Numbered from the stretch's first letter, positions 1 to 8,633 are shown. The stretch: DNA of 64,000 bases from Chitinophagaceae bacterium IBVUCB2 (GCA_002127295.1 NFUV01000002.1:868001-932000), one strand, 5' to 3'. The notes: generated by a model not told the origin, from the sequence alone. Translations and numbers: made by a program.

Positions 1-263
1 ATGCGGAAGGAGTCCCGTTTTCCCGCACCTAATGGAATTACTTTAGCGGTTGTTGTTCTTTCGGTCAGTCTCGATTTAAGGTCAGCCAGGTCAGCATTCA
101 CATCAACAACTCCAACAGCATAACCTTCCAATGCATCTGCAAGGAATGGATCATCTAAAGCTGCTTTTTCAATGGCATGTCTTTCTTTTGGAGAAAGTAA
201 ACCCCGGTGATATTTTTCAATATCAGCTGCTGAAAATGGTTGTATGTTATTATTGTTTGCCAT
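1..263 (-). CDS. Partial anti-sigma / TonB-transducer-like protein (N-terminus only)
   Basis: An open frame starts at the ATG complementary to 261-263 and runs off the left edge, giving about 87 residues without a stop. It begins MANNNNIQPFSAADIEKY and continues with LSPKERHAMEKAALDDP and a DALEGY motif. This N-terminal pattern (leaf-like helix, 'alanine-leucine-x-x-D-P-F-L-x-x-A-L-E-G-Y') is typical of Bacteroidota proteins encoded just downstream of an ECF sigma factor, where it precedes a membrane segment and a TonB or carboxypeptidase-regulatory domain. It lies 74 bases downstream of the sigma factor on the same strand, so co-transcription is likely. The role as an anti-sigma or energy transducer is inference, as the C-terminal part is outside the window. 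Confidence 0.6.
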   Translation of the reverse strand, partial: MANNNNIQPFSAADIEKYHRGLLSPKERHAIEKAALDDPFLADALEGYAVGVVDVNADLADLKSRLTERTTTAKVIPLGAGKRDSFR

Positions 264-337
264 AAGGCATTGTAAAGTTCTTGTTTCAATTAAAAATAAA
301 AAATACAAATCCGTCACTTTCTCCAAACTACCGACTT

Positions 338-922
338 CTAAGTCCTAACTGCCGACTCAGGCTTCTCCATACATATCTTCAAATTTCGTCTTCCATTCTG
401 TATCAAACTCCGCACCTGGTTCCATTCTAATCCTGTTAGCTCCACTATTTCGTTGTAACACTTTCCATCTAAATAAAAGAGTTTTACAGTATCTCTTTGC
501 TCGTTGGATAAGGTGCCGAGGCAATGTTCCAGTTTCTTGAAATTCTCCTCTTTTTCCAACACACCATTCAGATGCACATTTTCTTCTGATTGCACAAGTT
601 CTGTCTTAAACTCAACGGTTTTCATGTTTTTAGGTGTCCGTAATTGCATCAGGCAGTGGTTTTTAGCCACCTGGTGCAGCCATCCGCGGAAGTTATCCAC
701 CTCATGTTTCTTCAATTTTGTGACCAATTCTTCAAAGATCAACATTACACTGTCCTTGGCCGTTTCGGGTTCTTTATAATATTTGAGGCATACACCATAA
801 ACCAGTTCCATGTACCGCTGGTACAGTTCACCCAGTACAGCCATGTCGCCCGACTCTTTGTACAGAGCCACCAGCTCTTTGTCGGATAGGGAGTTGTGAG
901 ATATGTTTTTAATGAAAGACAA
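338..922 (-). CDS. ECF-type RNA polymerase sigma factor
   Basis: A 194-residue sigma-70 family protein of the extracytoplasmic-function group, which would direct RNA polymerase to a specific promoter set. Region 2 spans about residues 25-95, including the aromatic/basic stretch FRGWLHQVAKNHCL; region 4 is about 135-185, with LSNEQRDTVKLFYLDGKCYNEI followed by a helix-turn-helix ending NGRRNLK. The linker between them is short, as expected for ECF factors. The gene is followed by a likely partner (1-263) and is divergent from a von Willebrand protein. The regulon cannot be read from the sequence. Confidence 0.9.
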   Translation of the reverse strand: MSFIKNISHNSLSDKELVALYKESGDMAVLGELYQRYMELVYGVCLKYYKEPETAKDSVMLIFEELVTKLKKHEVDNFRGWLHQVAKNHCLMQLRTPKNMKTVEFKTELVQSEENVHLNGVLEKEENFKKLEHCLGTLSNEQRDTVKLFYLDGKCYNEIVELTGLEWNQVRSLIQNGRRNLKICMEKPESAVRT

Positions 923-1008
923 CGCCTAAAATTAGCAATAAAATTTTTTATTAGGGCAGTTTATGCAAATGTTAGAATACCCGCATCAGGGTATGAAAAT
1001 ACTATTAT

Positions 1009-2943
1009 ATGAAGCGAATACTTATCCTGCTGGTGCCTGTAGTAATTATCTTCCTGGCATTCCGGCCTGTCAACTCACACACAGTTACTGGTACTATAAC
1101 TGATGATTCAGGAAACCCTATACAAGCTGCCACTGTTACGGTAAAAGGAACCTCACAAGGAACCAGCACTGATGCAAAAGGCACTTATAGAATTACGGCT
1201 CCTAAACCCACCAATACATTAATTTTTTCAGCCCTAGGGTTTGAACCAACAGAAATAAAAATTAGTGGCCGCACTGTAATTAATGTTACACTGAAATCTT
1301 CGAGCAATCAAATGCAAGAAGTTGTTGTAACGGGATATTCTACAAAACGAAGTGAAAAATCGCTGGGATATCGTGGGGGAATTGTTTCTCCTACAGTTTC
1401 TTCACAGCCAATCGATGGCTTTTATGGCTTCGATCAACCCCGTGAAGATTTCAACCGGGAAGGCTATGAGAACATCACCGAAAATATTTTTTTAAAAGCT
1501 ACTGATAACCCACTCTCCACTTTTTCTATTGATGTTGATGCGGCGTCTTATAGTAATGTTCGCCGTTTTTTAAACCAGGGACAATTACCACCCGCAGGTG
1601 CAGTAAGAATTGAAGAGATGGTCAATTATTTTAAGTACGAATATCCGCAACCTGTCAACAACGAACCTTTCTCCATTAACACAGAAATTTCTGATGCACC
1701 CTGGAATAAAGATCATAAACTGGTGCTGATCGGTTTGCAGGGTAAAAAAATACCAACAGAAAACCTGCCTGCTTCTAACCTTACTTTTTTAATTGATGTT
1801 TCGGGTTCTATGCAAGGACCAGAAAGATTAGGATTGGTAAAGGCTTCTATGAAAATGCTGGTGGACCAGTTAAGAGAACAGGATAAAATATCTATGGTAG
1901 TATATGCTGGTGCTGCGGGATTGGTGTTGCCCCCTACAAGCGGAGCAGAAAAAACTAAAATTAAAGATGCGATCGATAAATTAGAAGCAGGTGGTTCTAC
2001 CGCCGGTGGTGCAGGTATTAAACTGGCGTACAAAACTGCCAAAGACAATTTTGCAAAAGGAGGTAACAACCGTGTTATTCTTTGTACCGATGGCGATTTC
2101 AATGTGGGTGTTAGCAGCGATGACGATATGGTTCGCCTGATCGAAGAAGAAAGAAAAAGCGGGGTGTTTTTAACTGTTCTGGGCTATGGTATGGGTAATT
2201 ACCAAGATGCAAAAATGCAAAAGCTGGCCGACAAAGGGAATGGTAATCATGCTTATATTGATGGCATCAGCGAAGCAAAAAAAGTATTGGTGAATGAATT
2301 TGGCGGGACTCTATTTACGATTGCAAAGGATGTAAAGTTGCAAATAGAATTTAATCCAGCTAAAGTGCAGGGCTATCGCCTGATAGGTTATGAGAACAGG
2401 ATGCTGGCTAAAGAAGATTTTAATGACGATAAGAAAGATGCCGGTGAATTAGGCAGTGGTCATACGGTAACTGCACTTTATGAAATTATTCCGGTGGGAG
2501 TAAAAAGCAGTTTTCTTAAAGATGTAGATAAGTTGAAGTATCAAAAAAATATTGAACCGCTGAGCAAATCATCTAATACTGGTGAGATGCTGACAGTGAA
2601 GTTCCGCTACAAAGCTCCTGATGGAGATGTTAGCAAGTTGATCGAGCATCCGGTGCAGGACAAACAAATTTCTATTGCAAAAACTTCTGATAATTTTCGT
2701 TTTGCTGCTGCAGTAGCACAGTTTGGTATGCTGCTCCGCAATTCAGAATTCAAATCAAACGCCTCTTTCACGGATGTAATTAGTATGGCCCGCAAAGCAA
2801 AAGGTAATGATGATGAAGGATACCGTTCAGAATTTATTCGCCTGGCTGAAAGTGCAGAAATGTTAGCCAAAGCAAAACCTGGTAACAATAAGACCGATGA
2901 AAACGTTGAAGAAGATACGAAGCCATTAAGTAAAAACAAATAG
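1009..2943 (+). CDS. Secreted von Willebrand factor type A protein (YfbK-like) with carboxypeptidase-regulatory domain
   Basis: A 644-residue protein. Residues 1-23 form a signal peptide or anchor. About 24-95 is a carboxypeptidase-regulatory-like beta-sandwich (TVTGTITDDSGNPIQAATV), followed by a short EVVVTGY segment resembling the start of a TonB plug. About 155-255 matches the vWF_A N-terminal domain (TFSIDVDAASYSNVRRFL). The VWA domain carries an intact MIDAS: D263-V-S265-G-S267. The C-terminal part (about 430-620) fits the DUF3520 extension found in YfbK-type proteins. The family is thought to bind protein partners at the envelope; the ligand is unknown. It is divergent from the ECF sigma factor and followed by a hairpin terminator. 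Confidence 0.88.
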   Translation: MKRILILLVPVVIIFLAFRPVNSHTVTGTITDDSGNPIQAATVTVKGTSQGTSTDAKGTYRITAPKPTNTLIFSALGFEPTEIKISGRTVINVTLKSSSNQMQEVVVTGYSTKRSEKSLGYRGGIVSPTVSSQPIDGFYGFDQPREDFNREGYENITENIFLKATDNPLSTFSIDVDAASYSNVRRFLNQGQLPPAGAVRIEEMVNYFKYEYPQPVNNEPFSINTEISDAPWNKDHKLVLIGLQGKKIPTENLPASNLTFLIDVSGSMQGPERLGLVKASMKMLVDQLREQDKISMVVYAGAAGLVLPPTSGAEKTKIKDAIDKLEAGGSTAGGAGIKLAYKTAKDNFAKGGNNRVILCTDGDFNVGVSSDDDMVRLIEEERKSGVFLTVLGYGMGNYQDAKMQKLADKGNGNHAYIDGISEAKKVLVNEFGGTLFTIAKDVKLQIEFNPAKVQGYRLIGYENRMLAKEDFNDDKKDAGELGSGHTVTALYEIIPVGVKSSFLKDVDKLKYQKNIEPLSKSSNTGEMLTVKFRYKAPDGDVSKLIEHPVQDKQISIAKTSDNFRFAAAVAQFGMLLRNSEFKSNASFTDVISMARKAKGNDDEGYRSEFIRLAESAEMLAKAKPGNNKTDENVEEDTKPLSKNK

Positions 2944-2973
2944 CTAATCATTTAACAGCCGGTTAGTGATAAC

Positions 2974-3003
2974 GGAGTTCCGTTTTTACGGAACTCCTCC
3001 TTT
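2974..3003 (+). terminator. Hairpin terminator after the VWA gene
   Basis: A 9-bp perfect stem, GGAGTTCCG at 2974-2982 and CGGAACTCC at 2989-2997, with a TTTTTA loop and a short T-rich run after it. It sits about 30 bases after the stop codon. Confidence 0.75.
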
Positions 3004-3096
3004 TAAATTTGAACTGTGCTAATAATTTCCATTACTCCTATGCAAACGGCCCGTTACTCGCATCCAGTAAACTAATACTACAATAATTCAACCTTT

Positions 3097-4203
3097 ATGA
3101 ACAAGAAATTACAACTCTCTATTGCCGAACCCTGCCATGAGAACTGGGATAATATGAGCCCGGTTGAAAAAGGAAAATTTTGTGGCTCCTGCCAAAAACA
3201 GGTGGTTGACTTTACCGGCATGAGTGACCGCCAGGTAGCAGCTTTTTTTAAAAAACCATCCACCGGCTCTGTTTGTGGCCGTTTTATGACTGACCAGTTG
3301 GAAAGAGATATTGATATTCCTAAGAAAAGAATTCCATGGGTAAAATATTTCTTCGGCTTTTTGCTACCTGCATTATTTGTATCAAAAGCATCTGCTCAAA
3401 AAAACAATAAGGCTTTTGTGTCTTCCACAAAAGACACAGTACGTACGCCAATAACAAGCGAATTCAGAACATTGGGAATGGTGTTGCCAAAGAATATAAT
3501 GGCTGTTGAAAATAACAAGCAAGACTCTCTTATTACAAAAAGCGATAAGAAGCCAGTTGTTTTTAAAACAACTATTAGCGGTATTGTAGCAAATGAAAAA
3601 GGTGAACCAATTCCATTTGCAAGTATAACTACAGGAATAAAAGGTTTTGGTACTTTAACAGATGAAAACGGCGTATTCAGTTTGCCCGTTAGCCATTTAT
3701 CTAAGGATAGTGTATTGCATGTTTCATCCGTTGGATATCAGACTTCAGATATTAAAGTAGATATTGAAGATGCTTCCGGGTCAAAGCTTATTGTCAATTT
3801 ACATGAGAATATCATGGGGCAAATTACCGTATCAACTAGCGACACTATTTGTAGCGAGGTTATTGCAGGTACGGTTTCTTATGTTATTAAAAGTAATGAT
3901 AATGTTACAACAGAAGTAAAAGCTCAGCCTAGAGCTATTGTGAACAAAATATCAGTATATCCCAATCCATTATTAAGTGGCGGCGATTTGACAATAGAAT
4001 GGAATAAATCGGAGGAAGGATATTTTTTGCTTCAGTTGCTAAATCTTTCTGGTCAACAGGTACATAAAAAAGAAATTTGGATTGATGCCGATGCAAGGAT
4101 ATTGAGTTTGGACATACCCAAAGTTGCGGCAGGCAGCTATTTTATTGTATTTACGAATAAGAGATCTGGAAGGAAATATTCTGAGAAAATTATTATTAAA
4201 TAA
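3097..4203 (+). CDS. T9SS cargo-like protein with N-terminal cysteine motif and carboxypeptidase-regulatory domain
   Basis: A 368-residue protein with an unusual order of parts. Residues 1-75 are soluble and hold four cysteines (C13, C29, C32, C60) in a pattern CHENW...GKFCGSC...VCGRF. Only then comes a signal-peptide-like stretch: basic KKR at 76-78, hydrophobic 82-95, and an A-S-A-Q cleavage-like site at 98-101. A carboxypeptidase-regulatory-like domain lies at about 165-240 (GIVANEKGEPIPFASI), and the last 80 residues (VYPNPLLSGGDLTIEW to GRKYSEKIIIK) form a type A sorting domain for type IX secretion. How the N-terminal cysteine part and export fit together is not clear; it might bind zinc or an Fe-S cluster in the cytoplasm (inference). 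It converges with xerD. Confidence 0.75.
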   Translation: MNKKLQLSIAEPCHENWDNMSPVEKGKFCGSCQKQVVDFTGMSDRQVAAFFKKPSTGSVCGRFMTDQLERDIDIPKKRIPWVKYFFGFLLPALFVSKASAQKNNKAFVSSTKDTVRTPITSEFRTLGMVLPKNIMAVENNKQDSLITKSDKKPVVFKTTISGIVANEKGEPIPFASITTGIKGFGTLTDENGVFSLPVSHLSKDSVLHVSSVGYQTSDIKVDIEDASGSKLIVNLHENIMGQITVSTSDTICSEVIAGTVSYVIKSNDNVTTEVKAQPRAIVNKISVYPNPLLSGGDLTIEWNKSEEGYFLLQLLNLSGQQVHKKEIWIDADARILSLDIPKVAAGSYFIVFTNKRSGRKYSEKIIIK

Positions 4204-4208
4204 GCTCA

Positions 4209-5114
4209 TTAACCTTGTTGAAAACCCGGATGAAACTGCTCCAGCGTTTTTCTTAAAAATTCTCTATCAAGATGGGTGTAAATCTCAGTGGTGGTTATGC
4301 TTGAATGCCCGAGCATTTCCTGTACTGCCCGCAGATCAGCACCGCCTTCTACCAAATGCGTAGCAAAAGAATGGCGGAAAGTATGAGGAGAAACAATTTT
4401 CTTAATTCCTGCTTTTTCTACCAGGTCTTTAATAACATAAAAAATCATTACTCTCGATAATTGCCCGCCCCTGTTGTTTAGAAAAAGAATGTCTTCGCTC
4501 CCTTTCTTAACATCCGCATGCACACGGATATTATTTTTATAGATGTTGATGTATTTGATGGCACTGCTGCCAATAGGTACCAACCGTTCTTTATCACCTT
4601 TGCCTATTACTCTGATAAAACCAACATCTAAATAGAGTTGAGATATTTTCAGATTCACTACTTCACTTACACGTAAACCGCAGCTATACATTGTCTCTAC
4701 GATCGCCTTATTACGACTGCCTTCCGGTTTGCTTAAATCAACTTGTGCAATGATATTTTCTATTTCATCAAAACTCAAGACATCCGGTAACGATCTTTTT
4801 AGTTTTGGTGCATCCAGCAAAAGGGTAGGATCTGTTTTGGAAATATCTTCTAACTGACAATACTTATAAAAAGCCCGTAAGCCCGAAATGATCCGGGCCT
4901 GCGAACTGGCGGTCATTCCCAGTTCAGTAATTTGTTTAAGAAATGCCTGCAGATCTTTTAGCGTAACATCAGCTGGGTTTTTCATGGCTGATGTATCCTG
5001 TAAGAATTGCGTTAGCAATTCAATATCCCTACCATAGGCCTGTACCGAATTATCCGACAGCGATTTTTCTAACTGCAGGTAAGATTTAAAACCTTTTTTG
5101 TAAGGTTCCCACAT
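4209..5114 (-). CDS. xerD: Tyrosine recombinase XerD
   Basis: A 301-residue tyrosine recombinase of the normal XerC/XerD length, which resolves chromosome dimers at dif. The N-terminal SAM-like core-binding domain covers about 1-95. The catalytic residues are visible: arginine in CGLRVSEVV, lysine in GKGDKERLVP, H244 and R247 in HTFRHSFATH, H270 in GHSS, and nucleophile Y279 in EIYTH. The start codon overlaps the stop of the upstream lipoprotein gene (TAATG), indicating co-transcription. There are no neighbouring phage or integron genes, so a housekeeping Xer role is preferred over an integrase. XerC versus XerD cannot be fully separated by eye. Confidence 0.88.
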   Translation of the reverse strand: MWEPYKKGFKSYLQLEKSLSDNSVQAYGRDIELLTQFLQDTSAMKNPADVTLKDLQAFLKQITELGMTASSQARIISGLRAFYKYCQLEDISKTDPTLLLDAPKLKRSLPDVLSFDEIENIIAQVDLSKPEGSRNKAIVETMYSCGLRVSEVVNLKISQLYLDVGFIRVIGKGDKERLVPIGSSAIKYINIYKNNIRVHADVKKGSEDILFLNNRGGQLSRVMIFYVIKDLVEKAGIKKIVSPHTFRHSFATHLVEGGADLRAVQEMLGHSSITTTEIYTHLDREFLRKTLEQFHPGFQQG

Positions 5115-5761
5115 TATTCAAGAGTGATATTTTTTTCTAAGATCTTCCAGTCTTTACCAGCTTTGATCTTTACCCAAATACGGCTGTTGGTTACATTAAC
5201 GGAGTCAATATGCTCATGAATAGCATCGTAATCAATATCTAATTTTTCGCCAAAGGTCATCATGGCTTTTTTGCCAGTTGTAAATTCTTCCACATAAATA
5301 TTCCCCCTGTCAGTATAAGCAAGCAGGTTGTCGCTAATCGAAAATTTAGGATCGATATTATTAATACCGCTTGTTCTCATGGAGAAGTTTTCTGATTTGC
5401 TGAAGGGGAGTTTTATCTGGAAGCCGCGGCCTGTCAGGCAATCATTAAACAATAGGAAAGCAGCAGAGGTGTCGTTAAAAACGCAACGGATATAATCTTT
5501 ATTTACTGAAATAGATGTATAGTCGAATTTTGTTTTACGATTTGAACCAAGTCCTTTGTAGCTCCAGATAATGCTATCCGGTTTGCAGTCTTTTACACTC
5601 AGGTAAACAAATGGCTCAAGCTTGTGGGTGCCTGCAAATTTCAATGTGTCTTTCAGGCAGGTAGTGTCACAAAAAGTGGCTGGTGCGGAGGATGAACCAC
5701 CACAGGATACCAGCATTGATACAGTAGCGATCAGGAAAAGAGGGGCAATCAATTGTTTCAT
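5114..5761 (-). CDS. Hypothetical lipoprotein upstream of xerD
   Basis: A 215-residue protein starting MKQLIAPLFLIATVSMLVSC, a lipoprotein signal with lipid-accepting cysteine at residue 20 followed by GGSSS. The mature part contains two cysteine-rich spots near the N-terminus (FCDTTCLKDT, VKDCKPD) and one at about 107 (NDCLTGRGF), and no domain that I recognise. Its stop codon overlaps the xerD start, so the two genes are likely co-transcribed, though a functional link to recombination is not implied. A consensus -7 promoter element lies upstream at 5784-5791. Confidence 0.75.
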   Translation of the reverse strand: MKQLIAPLFLIATVSMLVSCGGSSSAPATFCDTTCLKDTLKFAGTHKLEPFVYLSVKDCKPDSIIWSYKGLGSNRKTKFDYTSISVNKDYIRCVFNDTSAAFLLFNDCLTGRGFQIKLPFSKSENFSMRTSGINNIDPKFSISDNLLAYTDRGNIYVEEFTTGKKAMMTFGEKLDIDYDAIHEHIDSVNVTNSRIWVKIKAGKDWKILEKNITLE

Positions 5762-5783
5762 TATAATGGGTTTTAAGGAGCAG

Positions 5784-5791
5784 CAAAAATA
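5784..5791 (-). promoter_or_regulatory. -7 promoter element for the lipoprotein-xerD unit
   Basis: On the minus strand this reads TATTTTTG, an exact match to the Bacteroidota TAnnTTTG -7 element, 23 bases before the ATG at 5761. No clear -33 TTG was seen at the usual distance. Confidence 0.5.
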
Positions 5792-5850
5792 ACTAATGTG
5801 GTTTGTTGCCGGAAAATTCTTTTAGCTGCTCTACGAAACCGTTCAATCTG

Positions 5851-5858
5851 TATCTTCG
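5851..5858 (+). promoter_or_regulatory. -7-like element just before the cysteine-cluster gene
   Basis: TATCTTCG, one base off TAnnTTTG, ends five bases before the ATG at 5863. It supports the internal start at 5863 over an upstream one and implies a very short or absent leader. Confidence 0.4.
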
Positions 5859-5862
5859 GCAC

Positions 5863-6378
5863 ATGAGTGAAATGAAACCCGTTAATCTGCGTTCCTTTAG
5901 AAAAGTTATTGGGAAAACAAAAAATCGTTTTCGTCGTTTCCTTAGTAAACTTGAGAAAAATACACCCCGTGGGCTGGACCAGCAAATTGCTGTGTTGGAG
6001 AAAGAAGTATGGCAGGAAACAGATTGTCTTACCTGTGCCAATTGTTGTAAAACAATGACACCAACTTTTAACAAGCAGGATCTGAAAAGAATATCGGCCC
6101 ATTTTAAATTGACCGTTGAAGAATTTCAGAAAAAATATTTGAAAAGAGAAAGGGGTGGTGAAAGAGATTGGATGAATAAAACAGAGCCCTGCCAATGGCT
6201 GAACTTAAAGGATAATAAATGCAGTATTTATGAGATCCGTCCGGCAGATTGCGCAGGATTCCCCCATCTTTCAAAAAAGTTTAAAGATTTTGTACATATC
6301 CATAAGCAAAATGTAGAATATTGCCCGGCTACGCATCGGTTGGTAGAGAAGATGATGGAAAGAGTGAACGGAAAGTAG
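5863..6378 (+). CDS. YkgJ-family cysteine cluster protein
   Basis: A 171-residue protein whose core matches the CxxCxxCC-type zinc/iron-chelating family (UPF0153/YkgJ). The cluster is C55-x-x-C58-x-x-C61-C62 (CLTCANCCK), followed by CQWLNLKDNKCSIYEIRPADC and a late cysteine in VEYCPATH, the usual eight-cysteine arrangement. I chose the start MSEMKPVNL at 5863 because a -7-like element sits directly before it and the upstream extension from 5803 looks like non-coding sequence. The family probably binds metal, and its cellular role is unknown. The gene is divergent from the lipoprotein-xerD pair. Confidence 0.8.
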   Translation: MSEMKPVNLRSFRKVIGKTKNRFRRFLSKLEKNTPRGLDQQIAVLEKEVWQETDCLTCANCCKTMTPTFNKQDLKRISAHFKLTVEEFQKKYLKRERGGERDWMNKTEPCQWLNLKDNKCSIYEIRPADCAGFPHLSKKFKDFVHIHKQNVEYCPATHRLVEKMMERVNGK

Positions 6379-6415
6379 TGAATGGTCAGCCGCCTGTAAT
6401 CATTTACAATTAATT

Positions 6416-6772
6416 CTACAAAAAAACATCCTCGATCAAAAAATATTCATCTTCCTTTTCTGGATGAAAAGTAATGGATAGTATATTATATTGTATCCAT
6501 GCATAACCGGGGTGCTGGTATAAAAATTCATCCGCAGCTTTCTGCAGGTTTTTAAATTTCTTTTTAGTTACGCTGTTCTCCGGGTAGTCGAATGCAGTAT
6601 AATTTCTTGCTTTTACTTCTACAAAATGCAGGAATTTTCCTTTGGTAGCAATGATGTCAATTTCATAGTGAGAGTATCGCCAGTTTCTGTGTATTATTTC
6701 GTACCCCTTTCCCGTCAGCCAGGCAGCTGCCTGGTCTTCTCCTTCTTTTCCCAAATCATTATGAGTGGCCAT
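6416..6772 (-). CDS. YraN/UPF0102 family nuclease-like protein
   Basis: A 118-residue protein of the usual length for UPF0102. It has the GKEGEDQAAAWL start and the nuclease-like core with E-I-D (HYEIDIIA) and E-V-K (HFVEVKAR), corresponding to the acidic and ExK positions of the restriction-endonuclease fold, so the active-site pattern is intact. Activity is not established for most members. It is divergent from manA, and the 38-base gap between the two starts holds facing -7-like elements (6777-6784 plus strand; 6787-6794 minus strand, TATCTTGG). Confidence 0.85.
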   Translation of the reverse strand: MATHNDLGKEGEDQAAAWLTGKGYEIIHRNWRYSHYEIDIIATKGKFLHFVEVKARNYTAFDYPENSVTKKKFKNLQKAADEFLYQHPGYAWIQYNILSITFHPEKEDEYFLIEDVFL

Positions 6773-6776
6773 GCAT

Positions 6777-6784
6777 TATCTTTA
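6777..6784 (+). promoter_or_regulatory. -7-like element for manA
   Basis: TATCTTTA, one mismatch to TAnnTTTG, 26 bases before the manA ATG. It lies in the short divergent gap shared with the YraN gene. Confidence 0.4.
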
Positions 6785-6810
6785 CGCCAAGATAAAAAGA
6801 AAATTCTTTC

Positions 6811-7983
6811 ATGGCGGGCATTTATAAACTTGAAGGTGCGATAAAACATTACGATTGGGGCGGATATACATTTATTCCAACTTTATTGCAGAAAGAAAAT
6901 AAAGAAGGAAAACCATTTGCTGAATATTGGATGGGTATTCATCCACTGGGTGTAGGGCAAGTGATTACTAAGGATGGTAAGAATGCATTAACAAACTACT
7001 CCAATTCCCTTTCGTATTTATTAAAAGTATTGGATGTAAAAGATATGTTATCGATACAAGTGCATCCTTCTAAAGAAGCCGCCGAAAAAGAATATGCCAG
7101 GGAAAATGCAGCAGGCATTCCGCTTGAATCTCCACAACGTAATTATAAAGACGATAACCACAAGCCGGAGTTGATGGTGGCATTGAGTGATTTTTGGTTG
7201 CTGCACGGTTTTAAACCGGCCGAAGAATTGGTATATACATTATTGAATGTGGTGGAGCTGAGAGAATTATTGCCGGTGTTTAATCAGTCCGGTTATAGTG
7301 GATTATATAAATATATAATGGAAATGCCGCAGGAAGAAGTGAACCGGATCTTGCAGCCACTTCTTGATAATATCGATGCCATATATAAAGAAGGAACTAG
7401 GCCTGATAAGTACGATGAAGATTATTGGGCAAGTAAAGCAGCCAAAACATTTGTTAGAAATGGTGATATAGATCGGGGAATCTTTTCTATCTACCTTTTT
7501 AACCTGGTACATTTAAAAAAAGGCGAAGGAGTTTTCCAGGCCGATGGAGTGCCCCATGCATACCTGGAAGGACAGAATGTGGAATTGATGGCTAACTCTG
7601 ACAATGTTTTGCGGGGCGGATTAACGACTAAACATATTGATGTGGTGGAACTGATGAAGCATATTAAATGTGAAGCCACCACACCTAACATATTACAACC
7701 GGAAGCGATCAATAGTGATGAAAAAAAGTACCTGACCCCGGTTAATGATTTTCAATTAAATGTTATTGAGCTGGAGCCAAACCAAGTAGCTACTTTTTCT
7801 ACCACTCTGACAGAAATATTGTTGCTTACAGAAGGTGCGGTAGAGGTGAGTAGCGGCGATAGTAGTATTGAATTAAAATCGGGTTCAGTTTCAGCGGTAG
7901 TGCTTCCGGGAACTACTGTCGTGGTGAAAGGTCGCAGCAAAGCCACTATTTACAGGGCTTCCACAGCAATTAACAATCGTTAA
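6811..7983 (+). CDS. manA: Class I mannose-6-phosphate isomerase
   Basis: A 390-residue type I phosphomannose isomerase, which interconverts mannose 6-phosphate and fructose 6-phosphate and so links glycolysis with GDP-mannose synthesis. Zinc ligands are visible: Q-x-H in SIQVHPSKEAAE, the glutamate in DNHKPELMVAL, and the histidine in PHAYLEGQNVELMA. The active-site region NSDNVLRGGLTTKHID is well preserved. Length is normal. It is a single gene, divergent from YraN and followed by a membrane protein with its own promoter. Confidence 0.92.
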   Translation: MAGIYKLEGAIKHYDWGGYTFIPTLLQKENKEGKPFAEYWMGIHPLGVGQVITKDGKNALTNYSNSLSYLLKVLDVKDMLSIQVHPSKEAAEKEYARENAAGIPLESPQRNYKDDNHKPELMVALSDFWLLHGFKPAEELVYTLLNVVELRELLPVFNQSGYSGLYKYIMEMPQEEVNRILQPLLDNIDAIYKEGTRPDKYDEDYWASKAAKTFVRNGDIDRGIFSIYLFNLVHLKKGEGVFQADGVPHAYLEGQNVELMANSDNVLRGGLTTKHIDVVELMKHIKCEATTPNILQPEAINSDEKKYLTPVNDFQLNVIELEPNQVATFSTTLTEILLLTEGAVEVSSGDSSIELKSGSVSAVVLPGTTVVVKGRSKATIYRASTAINNR

Positions 7984-8014
7984 TAAATAGACCGCCGAAT
8001 TGCTTCAATTCGTT

Positions 8015-8022
8015 TATTTTTG
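8015..8022 (+). promoter_or_regulatory. -7 promoter element for the DUF6580 gene
   Basis: TATTTTTG, an exact match to TAnnTTTG, 22 bases before the ATG at 8045. Confidence 0.5.
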
Positions 8023-8044
8023 CCCATCATTCAACTAATTTTAT

Positions 8045-8614
8045 ATGAAGAGTTACGGAAGGTTAATTGTTTTTACATTGGTTCTTATAGCATTAGCTGC
8101 CTATTGCAAATATGAATTCGGGCCAAGAGAGGGCTGGTCTGGTTTTTCTCCGGTAATTGCAATTGCTTTATTCTCGGGTTTAATAATTAGACAAAGAGAT
8201 TTGTCTTTTATATTGCCGTTGTTGGCTGTATTTATCAGTGATGTTATAATACAGTTTTTATATAGCCAGAATTTGTTTGAATATGCTGGTTTTTATACTG
8301 GGCAGTGGAAAAACTATTTGATCTTAATGTCTGCAACTGTTATTGGATGGTTGTTGAAAGGAAGAAGCTACAGCAGTCTTGCTATCGGTGCAGTAGCAGC
8401 ACCAACGGTATTCTTTTTACTTTCCAACTTTAGTGTATGGGCTGGACCTTATGGCACTACTTACTCAAAAACTTTTGATGGTTTGATGGCTTGCTATGCA
8501 GCTGGGTTGCCTTTCTACAAGAATGCATTAATCGCAACTGTGGTTTTCTTGCCAGTAATTTTGCTTAGCTATAATTATATGACTGCAAAAAGAACGCAGC
8601 TTACATTAGCGTAA
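8045..8614 (+). CDS. DUF6580 family membrane protein
   Basis: A 189-residue integral membrane protein with about five or six hydrophobic segments, starting at the N-terminus (LIVFTLVLIALAAYC). The motifs FGPREGWSGFSPVIAIALFSG and ISDVIIQFLY, and the later FSVWAGPYGTTYSKTFDGL, are characteristic of the DUF6580 family, which resembles the membrane S-components of vitamin transporters. No transporter ATPase is nearby, so the substrate is unknown. It stands alone with a good upstream -7 element and a downstream terminator. Confidence 0.8.
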   Translation: MKSYGRLIVFTLVLIALAAYCKYEFGPREGWSGFSPVIAIALFSGLIIRQRDLSFILPLLAVFISDVIIQFLYSQNLFEYAGFYTGQWKNYLILMSATVIGWLLKGRSYSSLAIGAVAAPTVFFLLSNFSVWAGPYGTTYSKTFDGLMACYAAGLPFYKNALIATVVFLPVILLSYNYMTAKRTQLTLA

Positions 8615-8633
8615 GAAGCTTCGAATATATTTG

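Noticed and set aside
1713-2102. Minus-strand open frame of 129 codons inside the VWA gene
   Set aside because: It is a shadow of a well-supported coding gene with a clear MIDAS motif in the other strand.
4209-5114. Tyrosine recombinase as the integrase of a mobile element
   Set aside because: Length and motifs fit housekeeping XerD; no attachment repeats, phage or conjugation genes are nearby.
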